A stretch of DNA of 64,000 nt from Pseudomonas parafulva (GCF_002021815.1 NZ_CP019952.1:3255001-3319000), one strand, 5' to 3'; positions 26,491 to 35,123 are shown, numbered from the stretch's first letter. The notes: generated from the sequence alone by a model not told the origin. Translations and numbers: made by a program.

Positions 26491-27231
26491 ATGTTCGAAT
26501 ACACTGCCCGCCCCGACCTGCTCAAAGGCCGGGTCATCCTGGTCACCGGTGCCGGGCGCGGCATCGGCGCCGCCGCGGCCAAGGCCTACGCTGCCCTGGG
26601 CGCCACGGTGCTGCTGCTCGGCAAGACCGAAGCGAACCTGAATGCGCTTTATGACGAGATCGAAGCGGCCGGGCACCCCCAGCCTGTGGTGATCCCGTTC
26701 AACCTGGAAACCGCCCTCGCCCATCAGTACGACGAGCTGGCGGTCATGATCGAGGAACAGTTCGGGCGCCTGGACGGGTTGCTCAACAACGCCTCGATCA
26801 TCGGCCCACGCACGCCCATGGAGCAGTTGTCGGGCGACAACTTCATGCGCGTCATGCACATCAACGTCAATGCCACCTTCATGCTCACCAGCACCCTGCT
26901 GCCGCTGCTCAAGCAGTCCGAAGATGCTTCGGTGGTGTTCACCAGCAGCAGTGTCGGGCGCAAGGGCCGCGCTTATTGGGGCGCCTACGGCATCTCCAAG
27001 TTCGCCACCGAAGGCATGATGCAGACCCTGGCAGACGAGCTCGAAGGGGTGGCGCCGGTGCGCTCCAACAGCATCAACCCGGGCGCGACGCGTACGGCCA
27101 TGCGCGCGCAGGCCTACCCGAGCGAGAACCCTCAGGACAACCCGCTGCCTGAGGAAATCATGCCGGTCTACCTCTACTTGATGGGGCCTGACAGCAAGGA
27201 TGTGAACGGGCAGGCATTCAACGCCCAGTGA
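26491..27231 (+). CDS. yciK: YciK-like short-chain dehydrogenase
   Basis: This 246-residue SDR has the nucleotide-binding motif VTGAGRGIGAAAA near residue 20, NNASIIGP, the catalytic serine region VVFTSSSVGRKG and the YGISK catalytic Tyr/Lys pair. The start ATG 26491 has AAGGATCTGAC upstream. The physiological substrate of YciK is not known. It is the third gene of the ubiG-mupP-yciK unit. Confidence 0.9.
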   Translation: MFEYTARPDLLKGRVILVTGAGRGIGAAAAKAYAALGATVLLLGKTEANLNALYDEIEAAGHPQPVVIPFNLETALAHQYDELAVMIEEQFGRLDGLLNNASIIGPRTPMEQLSGDNFMRVMHINVNATFMLTSTLLPLLKQSEDASVVFTSSSVGRKGRAYWGAYGISKFATEGMMQTLADELEGVAPVRSNSINPGATRTAMRAQAYPSENPQDNPLPEEIMPVYLYLMGPDSKDVNGQAFNAQ

Positions 27232-27334
27232 TGGGCTGGCCTACCTGACACAGCGTTGTGCATGTGCACTCGTCTCCCCGCCCATCGCCGAGGTGCCAGC
27301 GATGGGCGGGGCCTGCATCACGACAGCCGCGCAA

Positions 27335-28120
27335 TCACCCCGCCGCCAACGCCGGGCTCGCCCGCTCGTGCTGGGTGACTTCAAGCTGCATGCACCGCTC
27401 CAGGAACAGGTACATGCAGTCATAGCTCTTGCAGATGGCTCGGCGCAACTCAGTGCGCAAGGCCATGCTCGGGTTCTCGCCTACCAGCGTACAGATGATC
27501 TCCAGCGCCTCCCACGGGTGGGTGTCGTCATACTGCGCGTGCATCTTCAGCCACTTCATGGCCCGCTTGCGCTGCTCTTCCGGAAAGCCCATCGCGTAGG
27601 TGTCGGTGGAACACACCACCGCCGACCACTCCCCGGTGGCCCCTTCGATGGCGTAGTTGGTGGCGGCCATGGCAATGGCCAGGTTTTCCGTGGCACACAC
27701 ACGCCAGCACCAATCGTTGAGGCCATTGAGCTCGGGCGGCACATCCTGGGCCTGCAGGTCGTGCAGGTGAATGCCGTGGGCGTGGGCCCAGTTCACCCAG
27801 TAGTCGGCATGGTTGAGCTCCACGCGGATATTGCGCATCAACCAGCGCCGCGCCATGTCCTCGCCTGGGTGCCGGCCATACCGGGTTTTGGTGAGGTTAT
27901 GGGCCATGTACAACGAGAACTGCTCCACCACCGGCCAGCCACCGATCAGGTACTGGCGAATGGTCGCTTGCTTCAACTTGCCGTCACGCAGACGTCGATA
28001 CACCTCATGGTCAACCACCCGCTGCTTGCTCTCATGGCAATCGGCAAGCAGTTGCTGGGCCCACTTGGGGTAACTGGCCGGGTCCATCAATGGCCCGATA
28101 CGAACGAATGCATCAATCAC
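27335..28120 (-). CDS. undA: UndA, medium-chain fatty acid decarboxylase forming 1-undecene
   Basis: The 261-residue protein of the heme-oxygenase-like (TenA/PqqC) fold starts at GTG 28120 behind AAGGAG. With this start the candidate metal ligands fall at E101, H104, E159, H194, D198 and H201 (VELNHADYW, YAIEGATGEW, HAQYDDTHPW). These are the numbers I remember for the iron site of P. fluorescens UndA, which oxidatively decarboxylates dodecanoic acid to the volatile 1-undecene. Automatic annotation often calls it a TenA-like protein. It is followed by a GGDEF-EAL gene 34 nt upstream on the same strand. Activity in this strain is inferred. Confidence 0.85.
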   Translation of the reverse strand: MIDAFVRIGPLMDPASYPKWAQQLLADCHESKQRVVDHEVYRRLRDGKLKQATIRQYLIGGWPVVEQFSLYMAHNLTKTRYGRHPGEDMARRWLMRNIRVELNHADYWVNWAHAHGIHLHDLQAQDVPPELNGLNDWCWRVCATENLAIAMAATNYAIEGATGEWSAVVCSTDTYAMGFPEEQRKRAMKWLKMHAQYDDTHPWEALEIICTLVGENPSMALRTELRRAICKSYDCMYLFLERCMQLEVTQHERASPALAAG

Positions 28121-28154
28121 TGTCTACTCCTTGTTCCTTGTGATTTCCAGCTAA

Positions 28155-30611
28155 CTAACGAAACGTGCCAGGTGCCCGCTGCAACAGAGGCCGGGCGGCA
28201 ATCCGTTGGCGATGCAGACTGTCACAGGTAAATACCTGGGGCCGCTCGATCAGATAGCCCTGGGCATAATCGACACCAATTTCCTGTAACGCTTGCTCGA
28301 TCATGGGTGTTTCCACGAATTCTGCAATCGTGCGCTTGCCCATGACATGGCCGATATGGTTGATGACTTCGACCATGGCCCGATTGACCGGGTCGTCCAG
28401 CATGTCCTTGACGAAGCTGCCGTCGATCTTGAGAAAGTCGACGGGCAGATGCTTGAGGTAGGCGAACGATGACATGCCAGCACAGAAATCATCCAGTGAA
28501 AAACGACAACCCAGGCCTTTTAGCTCATTGATGAAGCGGATGGCGCTGCCCAGGTTGGCAATGGCGCTGGTTTCGGTGATCTCGAAGCAGATCATGCGCG
28601 GAGGAATAGCATATTCGGCGAACAGGCGCTGCAGGTACTCGAGGAACTTGTCATCGCCGATGCTGGCACCGGACAAGTTGATGGCGCAGGTCGATAGCGG
28701 CCCCTGGTGGCCGGCATCTAGGCATTGGCGGATGATGATGAAGACGTTGCGCACCACCCAGCGATCAAGCGCGGTAATCAACCCATAGCGCTCGGCGGCC
28801 GGGATGAAGCTATTGGGCAGTATGGTGCGCCCGCTTTCATCGTGCAGGCGCAACAGGATTTCGATGTGGCCAGGCCCCTCGAAGGCCTTCAACGGCGCGA
28901 TTTCCTGGGCGTACAGACAGAACCTGTTCTCTTCCAGGGCCACGTGCAAGCGCTGAATCCAGGCCATCTCGCCAAAACGAATGGACAGCTCGCTGTCATC
29001 GGCGTGGTACACCTGCACCCGGTTGCGCCCCTTTTCCTTGGCCATGTAGCAGGCCATGTCTGCTGCCCGCAGCGACGCCTCGAGGGTGCCGGGGGCCTGG
29101 GCGATATGCACCAGGCCGATGCTGACGGTGGTCACGAACGGCCGCCCTTTCCACACGAAATGCAGGCTTTGGACCGTCTGGCGTAGCTGCTCGGCAATCC
29201 GCTCGGCCTGCTCGGACGGGCAGTTCTCAAGCAGCACGCCAAACTCATCGCCCCCTAGCCGCGCCAGGGTGTCGCCTTCACGCAGGCCCGATTGCAGCAC
29301 GGCGCAGATGTGCCGAAGCAGCTCGTCCCCGGCGGCATGCCCACAGGTATCGTTGACCAGCTTGAACTGGTCCAGGTCCAGGAACATCAGCGAATGCCGC
29401 CCAGGCTGGCGCGCCAGCGCATTGAGCGCCTGCTCCAGTCGGTATTCGAACTCGCGACGGTTGGCCAGGCCGGTCAGTGCATCGTGCGTGGCCTGCCAGG
29501 AGAGGTTGGCGATGTACTGGCGCTCCTGGGTCATGTCGTGCAGCACCAGCACGATGCCATTGACCTGCCCGTCGTTGACGATGGACGAGCCCACCAGATT
29601 GATCGACACCGTACTGCCGTCCAGGCGCTGAATCAGCCGCGCATGTTCGGCGCCGCCTTTCAAACTGCCACTGAGCACCTGTTCCACCAGGCTGCGGCCC
29701 TCGTCCACATCGTGCTCGTCCACCAGGGTAAACAGTGCAGACAACGGCAGGCCCAGCGCCTGGCCGGCCTGCCAGTGGGTCAGTTGCTCGGCCGCCGGGT
29801 TCATGTAGCCGATCAAGCCCTCCACATCCGTGGTGATCACCGCATCACCAATAGCCTGCAGGGTGATCTGTGCCCGCTCTTTTTCCTCCTGCAGCGCGTT
29901 GGCAAACGCCTGGCGCTGGGCCAGCAGTTTGCTGGAGCGCCGCCAGGCGATGGTGATCAGGATCATCGCGGTCAGCAGGTTGGTGATCAGCAGTACCCGC
30001 AGCAAGACACGCGACCCCTCGCCCAGGGCATCGCTGAACGCCTTGGCAGCCGGCGTCACCCCCTCGTTGATGGTGGCAATGCGGCTTTTCCAGGCACGGA
30101 TCACCTGCTCATCGACCGGCCCGCTGGCGAAGCGCTGGTGCATCTCCCCGGCCAGCACGTTCAGCTTGGCCAGGTAATCGTCGCCGATGTCCCAGTAATT
30201 GATGGCTGTCTGCAGGTAGCTGACGGTGCGAAAGTGACGGTAGAACCAGATGATGCGTTCCACGTCGTCGGGGTGGTTGCCACCTTGCAGGACGGCCTGA
30301 CGGGCCGCCTCCAGGTCCAGACTCGACTGATCCATGAGCTTGCGCGCGCGTTGATCGCCCTGGGGCACCACGATGGCCTGCTGATAGCGGCCATAGGTGG
30401 CTTCGTCGCGGGTGGTGGCGTACAGGTTGAGGTAGTAGATGGCGTCTTTTTGCGCTTTGGACCACAAGCTTTCGCCCGCCACGTAGGCACGCACGGCAGA
30501 AAGCGTGTAGAGGCTGAGACTACCAAGGGCGACTTGGAAAACCACCACGGCGATGAATGGCCAGGTGAGCCCGAGTAGCTTGGGCGCTTCTTGAGTGCGA
30601 TGTCCCTTCAT
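28155..30611 (-). CDS. Membrane-bound PAS-GGDEF-EAL protein (c-di-GMP turnover)
   Basis: This 818-residue protein has a first membrane helix (LLGLTWPFIAVVVFQVALGSLSLYTL), a roughly 180-residue helical periplasmic sensor, a second helix (VLLITNLLTAMILITIAWR), then PAS (about 245-370), GGDEF (about 375-540) and EAL (about 555-800). The GGDEF motif is intact (ARLGGDEFGVLLENC). The EAL motif reads IEILLRL (E-I-L), with ETSAIAN, DDFCAGMSSFAYLKHLPVDFLKIDGSFV and KRTIAEFVE retaining most metal and catalytic residues. It may make c-di-GMP, degrade it, or both. It could share a transcript with undA, which lies 34 nt downstream. Confidence 0.92.
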   Translation of the reverse strand: MKGHRTQEAPKLLGLTWPFIAVVVFQVALGSLSLYTLSAVRAYVAGESLWSKAQKDAIYYLNLYATTRDEATYGRYQQAIVVPQGDQRARKLMDQSSLDLEAARQAVLQGGNHPDDVERIIWFYRHFRTVSYLQTAINYWDIGDDYLAKLNVLAGEMHQRFASGPVDEQVIRAWKSRIATINEGVTPAAKAFSDALGEGSRVLLRVLLITNLLTAMILITIAWRRSSKLLAQRQAFANALQEEKERAQITLQAIGDAVITTDVEGLIGYMNPAAEQLTHWQAGQALGLPLSALFTLVDEHDVDEGRSLVEQVLSGSLKGGAEHARLIQRLDGSTVSINLVGSSIVNDGQVNGIVLVLHDMTQERQYIANLSWQATHDALTGLANRREFEYRLEQALNALARQPGRHSLMFLDLDQFKLVNDTCGHAAGDELLRHICAVLQSGLREGDTLARLGGDEFGVLLENCPSEQAERIAEQLRQTVQSLHFVWKGRPFVTTVSIGLVHIAQAPGTLEASLRAADMACYMAKEKGRNRVQVYHADDSELSIRFGEMAWIQRLHVALEENRFCLYAQEIAPLKAFEGPGHIEILLRLHDESGRTILPNSFIPAAERYGLITALDRWVVRNVFIIIRQCLDAGHQGPLSTCAINLSGASIGDDKFLEYLQRLFAEYAIPPRMICFEITETSAIANLGSAIRFINELKGLGCRFSLDDFCAGMSSFAYLKHLPVDFLKIDGSFVKDMLDDPVNRAMVEVINHIGHVMGKRTIAEFVETPMIEQALQEIGVDYAQGYLIERPQVFTCDSLHRQRIAARPLLQRAPGTFR

Positions 30612-30917
30612 GGAGTCCCTGTCACAGAGCAGATAAGGCGCGAATCAACCCAGACAAAGCACAGCGTAGGCCATCTGCCATTAACGCGATGGAAATTTAG
30701 GGGCCTGATTTCAGTCAATGATGGCCGCCACGCCTGCTGCCTTGTGGGCGCGGTGTCTGGCTCGCCGGTTTGAGCGTGGCGCAGTGCTGGACATATTGTC
30801 GCAGACACCGCATGGACCACGTCAATTAAGTCATGACAGCCTAGCTTTTGATCAACTCAAGGTGCGCAACGCGGGGGCCGAGCTTGATCACCGCGCACGC
30901 CGCAGGCCAACCCCTTG
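30612..30917. other. Intergenic region upstream of the GGDEF-EAL gene
   Basis: This 306-nt region has no credible gene. It lies downstream of the AtuA-like unit and holds the promoter of the GGDEF-EAL gene. Features noticed: GTCAATTAAGTCATGAC at 30821-30836, and two TTGATCA palindromic words at about 30847 and 30883. No rho-independent terminator with a U tract is evident after the AtuA-like genes. Confidence 0.4.
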
Positions 30918-31238
30918 TCAGAGTTCGAGGTCCAGCAGTGCCGCCCCCAGCGCCTTGCCATGGGCATCCAACGCCAGCGATCGGGTCACACCACCGCGCA
31001 GGATCCCGGGCAGCACGAAGTTCAACGCCCCGAGCTGCGCCAACTCGTACCGGCGAACGGGGGGCCCTGCCGGGTCCAGAAGTTCGGCAAAGTGGGCCGT
31101 GACGCGCGCTACCGTGAGCCACTGGGCCAGGCGCGGGTAGTCAGCAGAATCAAAGGCGATTACCGAGATGTTCGACGTGTCGCCCTTGTCGCCGGTACGG
31201 CTGTGGGCTATGTCCCGCAGTTTTGTCGGGGTACTCAT
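30918..31238 (-). CDS. AtuA C-terminal-domain small subunit
   Basis: The 106-residue protein matches the C-terminal domain that in many AtuA/DUF1446 proteins is part of the same chain; the signature HSRTGDKGDTSNISVIAF near the N-terminus and PGILRGGVTRSLALDAHGK near the end are typical. Its ATG at 31238 overlaps the stop of the large-subunit gene by 4 nt (ATGA), so the two are translationally coupled and probably form a complex. Function: part of an enzyme named after acyclic terpene utilisation, whose exact chemistry I cannot state. Confidence 0.8.
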   Translation of the reverse strand: MSTPTKLRDIAHSRTGDKGDTSNISVIAFDSADYPRLAQWLTVARVTAHFAELLDPAGPPVRRYELAQLGALNFVLPGILRGGVTRSLALDAHGKALGAALLDLEL

Positions 31239-32599
31239 GCCATCTCCTCCAGATGCACCTGCAAGGTCACCGCGTCCCTGGGCAGCAACAGCGAAGCCAC
31301 CGCCACTACCTGACGCACCGACTTGCTCGCCCCACCGCCGCCATAGGGACCGTTGGTATAAAGGGTTTCCACCTCGTTGCCGATGCGCACCGCATCGCTT
31401 TTGGAGGCGCAGCGCGCCGCCACACGCAGCCGCACCTCCCAGGGTTCGCCCTGGGCGCGCTGGCCCAAGTCATCACCGTGCAGGGCACTGACGCCAATCA
31501 GCTCGCTGCGGATGTCGTCGCAGGCCACACCGGTCAGTTGCAGTCGCTTGCGTACGATGGCTTCGGCCAGGCGCCCGCGGGCTACTGCACCAGGGCCGGC
31601 ATAGGACATCTGCCCTTCGCCGATCCAACCGTCGAGAAAACCCACCGACACCTTCAACGCCTCCGGGCGCGCGCGCCCATCAGCGCCCTGCACCCGGACC
31701 TCATCCTGGGCCAGGGCCTGAAACGCCACCTGGCTGAAATCAGCGGTCACATCGGGCGTAAGGTAAGCGGCCGGGTCATGGACTTCGTACAGCAGTTGCT
31801 CAGTACAGGTAGAAGTATCAATGCGCCCGCCGGAACCGGCCACCTTGCTGATCACCGCATGGCCCGTTGCATCGATTTCGGCCAGTGGGAAACCGAGGCG
31901 GTCGAGGTCGGGCACCTCCTTCACACCGGGATCGGCGAAGTAGCCGCCACTGATCTGCCCTGCGCATTCGAGCAGGTGCCCAACCAGGGTGCCGCGCCCG
32001 AGCAACGTCCAGTCGTCCTCGCGCCAGCCGAACTCGAACAGCTGCGGCGCGAGAAACAGCGACGGATCGGCCACCCGGCCAGTGACCACAACGTCGGCAT
32101 CGGCCTGCAAGGCCTGCACAATGCCTGCTGCGCCCACATAAGCGTTGGCTGAAATCAACCGGTCGCCGAGCTCAGCCAGGGTGGCGCCGTTGTCGAGGGT
32201 CTGTTCGGGCCGTTGCTGCAAGGTGGCGAGCACATCGTCGCCGGTCAGCGCCGCTACCTTGATACCAGGCATACCGAGTTCAGCCGCAATGCGGCGGATT
32301 TCACTGGCCGCGCCCAGTGGGTTGGCCGCCCCCATGTTGGTGATGATGCGCAGGCGCCGCCGCGTGCCGTCGGCCCCTGTGCCTACATAGGGCAGCACGC
32401 GGCGCATGCGCTCGCCGAGCAGGGGGTCGAAACCACCGTGCGGGTCGAGCAGCCGCGCTTGCTGCGCCAGGGCGATGGTGCGCTCGGCCAGGCACTCGAA
32501 CACCAGGTAATCCAGTTCGCCCTGTTGCGCCAACTCGATGGCCGGCTCGATGCGGTCGCCCGAGTAGCCGGCGCCAGCGCCGATGCGTATGGTTTTCAT
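31235..32599 (-). CDS. AtuA/DUF1446-family protein, large subunit
   Basis: This 454-residue protein begins MKTIRIGAGAGYSGDRIEPAIELAQQGELDYLVFECLAERT and contains ITNMGAANPLGAASEI, TLLGRGTLVGHLLECAGQISGGYFADPG and LYTNGPYGGGG, all typical of DUF1446/AtuA. Full-length family members of about 580-600 residues include a C-terminal domain that here is encoded separately by the next gene. The gene starts directly after the CitMHS carrier stop (no gap), so carrier and enzyme form one operon. A role in uptake and breakdown of a carboxylic acid is inferred; the substrate is unknown. Confidence 0.85.
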   Translation of the reverse strand: MKTIRIGAGAGYSGDRIEPAIELAQQGELDYLVFECLAERTIALAQQARLLDPHGGFDPLLGERMRRVLPYVGTGADGTRRRLRIITNMGAANPLGAASEIRRIAAELGMPGIKVAALTGDDVLATLQQRPEQTLDNGATLAELGDRLISANAYVGAAGIVQALQADADVVVTGRVADPSLFLAPQLFEFGWREDDWTLLGRGTLVGHLLECAGQISGGYFADPGVKEVPDLDRLGFPLAEIDATGHAVISKVAGSGGRIDTSTCTEQLLYEVHDPAAYLTPDVTADFSQVAFQALAQDEVRVQGADGRARPEALKVSVGFLDGWIGEGQMSYAGPGAVARGRLAEAIVRKRLQLTGVACDDIRSELIGVSALHGDDLGQRAQGEPWEVRLRVAARCASKSDAVRIGNEVETLYTNGPYGGGGASKSVRQVVAVASLLLPRDAVTLQVHLEEMA

Positions 32600-33892
32600 C
32601 TAGAAAACTCCAATGACCAGGGCGGTCAAGGTCATCAGGACCGAGGCCGCGAACAGGAAAGGGATGGTAAAGCGTTGGTGATCGGCCAGTTCGATCTTGC
32701 ACAGGCCGACCAGCAGGAAGGTCGCGGGGGTCAGTGGGCTGACCGGAAAGCCCGTGGTGTGCACACCCAGAAGCGAAGCCTGGGCCACTTGCATCGGGTC
32801 CACGCCCAAGGCCCTGCCCACCTCGGCGACCACCGGCATGATGCCGAAATAGAACGAATCCGGGTCGAACAGCAGGCTCAAAGGCATGGACAGAAAGCCG
32901 ACCACCGCAGGAATCAGTTGGCCGTGCCCTGCGGGAATCTGCCCCACCGCCACCTCGGCCATGGCCTTGAGCATGCCGGTGCCTTGCATGATGCCGGTGA
33001 AGACCCCAGCGGCCAGAAGAATGCTGGCCATGGTCAGGGCGGTCTTGGCATGGGCGTCGATGCGCGCCCGCTGCGCGTCCACGTTGGGGTAGTTCAGGCA
33101 CAAGGCAAGCACGGTGCCGACCATGAACATCACCACCGGGTCCACCACCCCTGCGATCATGATCCCCATCACCACCAGGGTCAGCAGCAGGTTGGGCCAG
33201 AACAGGCGGGACTTGCGCAGCTCGCGCTCGGCGTCAGTGAGCGTACGTTGATGCGGCGTGACGTCGAGTTGGTCCCGGCCCAGGCCCAGGCGCCGTTCTT
33301 CGCGGCGCCCAAGCCAGTAGGCACAGGCGAAGACAAAGATCAGCCCGACGATCTGCACCGGAATCAGCGGCTGGAACAGGTCGGCCACCGGCACGTGCAG
33401 CGCTGCCGATGAGCGCAGCACCGGGCCGGTCCAGGGCAGGAAGTTGACCCCGGCCGCCATGGCCGTGACGCAGGCCAGAATGCGCTTGTCCATGCCAAGG
33501 CGCGTGTACAGCGGCAGCATCGCCGGAATGGTCACCAGGAAGGTCACTGCGCCCGAACCGTCCAGATGCACCAGCAAGGCCAGCAAGGCCGTGCCCATGA
33601 CGATGCGCGTCGGGCGTGTGCCGACGCGCTTGAGGATGCGATCAATGATCGGGTCAAGCATGCCGGCGTCGGTCATGATGCCGAAGAACAAGATGGCAAA
33701 GACGAACATGCCCACGACCGGGGCGACGTTCTTGATGCCGGTGATGATGAAGGCGCTGGTCTGCAGGCCGAAGCCGCCGAGCAGCGCCGCGATGATGGGC
33801 AGGGCAATCAGGGCGACCAAGGGAGAGATGCGCTTGCTCATGATGCTCACGAGCATGCACAGGATAGTGGCGACACCGAGGGTGGCGAGCAT
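32600..33892 (-). CDS. CitMHS-family carboxylate transporter
   Basis: This 430-residue carrier has about twelve hydrophobic segments, beginning MLATLGVATILCMLVSIMSKRISPLVALIALPIIAALLGGFG. The family motif region LLALLVHLDGSGAVTFLVTIPAMLPLY and the C-terminal LLFDPDSFYFGIMPVVAEVG with GVHTTGFPVSPLTPATFLLVGL identify the citrate-Mg2+:H+/citrate-Ca2+:H+ symporter family. The start at 33892 has AGAGGA 6 nt upstream. It is the first gene of the carrier/AtuA operon and is divergent from the LysR gene, which probably controls it. Confidence 0.9.
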   Translation of the reverse strand: MLATLGVATILCMLVSIMSKRISPLVALIALPIIAALLGGFGLQTSAFIITGIKNVAPVVGMFVFAILFFGIMTDAGMLDPIIDRILKRVGTRPTRIVMGTALLALLVHLDGSGAVTFLVTIPAMLPLYTRLGMDKRILACVTAMAAGVNFLPWTGPVLRSSAALHVPVADLFQPLIPVQIVGLIFVFACAYWLGRREERRLGLGRDQLDVTPHQRTLTDAERELRKSRLFWPNLLLTLVVMGIMIAGVVDPVVMFMVGTVLALCLNYPNVDAQRARIDAHAKTALTMASILLAAGVFTGIMQGTGMLKAMAEVAVGQIPAGHGQLIPAVVGFLSMPLSLLFDPDSFYFGIMPVVAEVGRALGVDPMQVAQASLLGVHTTGFPVSPLTPATFLLVGLCKIELADHQRFTIPFLFAASVLMTLTALVIGVF

Positions 33893-33916
33893 GGGGTTTC
33901 CTCTTCGGCCTCTGGT

Positions 33917-33967
33917 TCGCAATTGCGAGAGAAGGCCCTGTTGTTGTTTTGCAAGAGTAATAACAAC
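33917..33967. promoter_or_regulatory. Candidate LysR operator in the carrier/regulator intergenic region
   Basis: Two dyads lie in the 129-nt divergent gap: a perfect 12-bp palindrome TCGCAATTGCGA at 33917-33928, and GTTGTTGTT at 33940-33948 facing AATAACAAC at 33959-33967 (one mismatch, 10-nt spacer). The second has the size and T-rich/A-rich symmetry of LysR-type sites. Which is bound, and by what, is inference. Confidence 0.45.
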
Positions 33968-34021
33968 GGCGTTAGGCTCTGTGAATTGAAATATTCGGCA
34001 GGCCACGTTCGGAAAAACAAA

Positions 34022-34894
34022 ATGAAAAATGCGATCCAGCTCATCCGCGCGTTCCTGGCCGTGGCGCAAACCGGCAACTTTTCCAAAGCGGCCGTGGCCT
34101 TGAACCTGTCGCCTTCGGCGCTCACCGTGCAGATTCGCCAACTCGAAGACTGGCTCGGGGTGACTTTGCTCGAACGCAGCCCGCGCCACGTCGGCCTGAC
34201 CGCTGCCGGTCAGCATGCATTGCTGCCGATGGAAAAGTTGCTGCTCGACCTGGACAACATCGTCGAAGCGGCCCGCGACCATGCCACCTCCCGTCGGGGC
34301 GTACTGACCATCGCGGCCCTGCCCTCACTATGCTCGGGGCTGCTGCCAGGCGTGGTGCAGCGCTTTCGCGAACGCTTCCCCGGCATCGAGGTCCGGCTGC
34401 GCGACGTGGTAGCCCAGCGCATCGATACGCTGGTGCTGGAGCAAGAAGTGGATTTCGGCCTGGGTGTACAGGCGCGGCCTACCCAGGGGCTGGCGTTCAA
34501 GGCCCTGCTCGAAGATCGCCTGTGCCTGTACGTGCCGCACGACCACCCCTTGGCCAGGCGGACAGCGGTGACCCTGGCCGAAGCGGCGGCATACCCCATG
34601 CTGCTGACCGGACGGGACAGCAGCGTGCGCAACCTGGTCGAGCGGCTGTTCGCCGACGCGCGCCTGCCCCTGGCGGCAGGGCTTGAAGCCAATTACATGT
34701 CGACGGTGCTGGCCCTGGTGCGCCAGGGCCAGGGTGTTGCATTGTTGCCCGAGTCGGCCGACGAGGGCCGTGACGAAGTGAGCAAGGTGGTGGTGGATCA
34801 TCCGGGCGTGGTACGCGAGATCGGCGTCATCACGCGGGCCGAACAGGTGATGGCGCCGGCCGGTGTGGAATTCCTGCGATTGCTCAAGCCTTAG
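34022..34894 (+). CDS. LysR-family transcriptional regulator
   Basis: This 290-residue regulator has an N-terminal winged helix-turn-helix (IQLIRAFLAVAQTGNFSKAAVALNLSPSALTVQIRQLEDWLGVTLLERSPRHVGLTAAG) and a substrate-binding-like effector domain (RGVLTIAALPSLCSGLLPGVVQRFRERFPGIEV, LVRQGQGVALLPESA). ATG 34022 opens the HTH directly; a much longer in-frame extension to 33566 overlaps the carrier gene and is not credible. Divergent placement indicates that it controls the CitMHS/AtuA operon in response to a substrate of that pathway. Confidence 0.92.
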   Translation: MKNAIQLIRAFLAVAQTGNFSKAAVALNLSPSALTVQIRQLEDWLGVTLLERSPRHVGLTAAGQHALLPMEKLLLDLDNIVEAARDHATSRRGVLTIAALPSLCSGLLPGVVQRFRERFPGIEVRLRDVVAQRIDTLVLEQEVDFGLGVQARPTQGLAFKALLEDRLCLYVPHDHPLARRTAVTLAEAAAYPMLLTGRDSSVRNLVERLFADARLPLAAGLEANYMSTVLALVRQGQGVALLPESADEGRDEVSKVVVDHPGVVREIGVITRAEQVMAPAGVEFLRLLKP

Positions 34895-34935
34895 TCTGAG
34901 TGTGAAGCTAGAGAACTCGGTGTGATGTTGTTCGT

Positions 34936-34982
34936 TTAGGGCCGCTACGCGGCCCATCGCGGCACAAGGGCCGCTCCTACAC
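34936..34982 (-). repeat. REP element (minus orientation)
   Basis: On the minus strand it reads GTAGGAGCGGCCCTTGTGCC, then GCGATGGGCCGCGTAGCGGC, then CCTAA: the P. putida-type extragenic palindromic sequence whose GGGCCGC/GCGGCCC arms can fold. It forms an inverted pair with the copy at 35066-35123. Confidence 0.75.
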
Positions 34983-35065
34983 CCAATTCGGTAGCTTTCA
35001 AGTACGGTGCAAAGACAGTGGCTGCGCAGGTAGGGCTACACGATCTCGAGTGACACGGCCCCCTA

Positions 35066-35123
35066 TAGGAGCGGCCTCGCCGGGGCGCCGGACCGGCCGC
35101 GATGGGCCGCGCAGCGGCCCTAA
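35066..35123 (+). repeat. REP element (plus orientation)
   Basis: This begins TAGGAGCGGCCTCGCCGG, has a roughly 10-nt extra segment, and ends GCGATGGGCCGCGCAGCGGC then CCTAA. It matches the reverse complement of the element at 34936-34982, making a BIME-like inverted pair separated by about 85 nt. Such pairs are mobilised by REP-associated tyrosine transposases encoded elsewhere and can act as transcript ends. Confidence 0.75.

Noticed and set aside
30821..30836. GTCAATTAAGTCATGAC upstream of the GGDEF-EAL gene as a possible FleQ box
   Set aside because: Spacing between the GTCA and TGAC words is too long for the consensus; similarity is partial.
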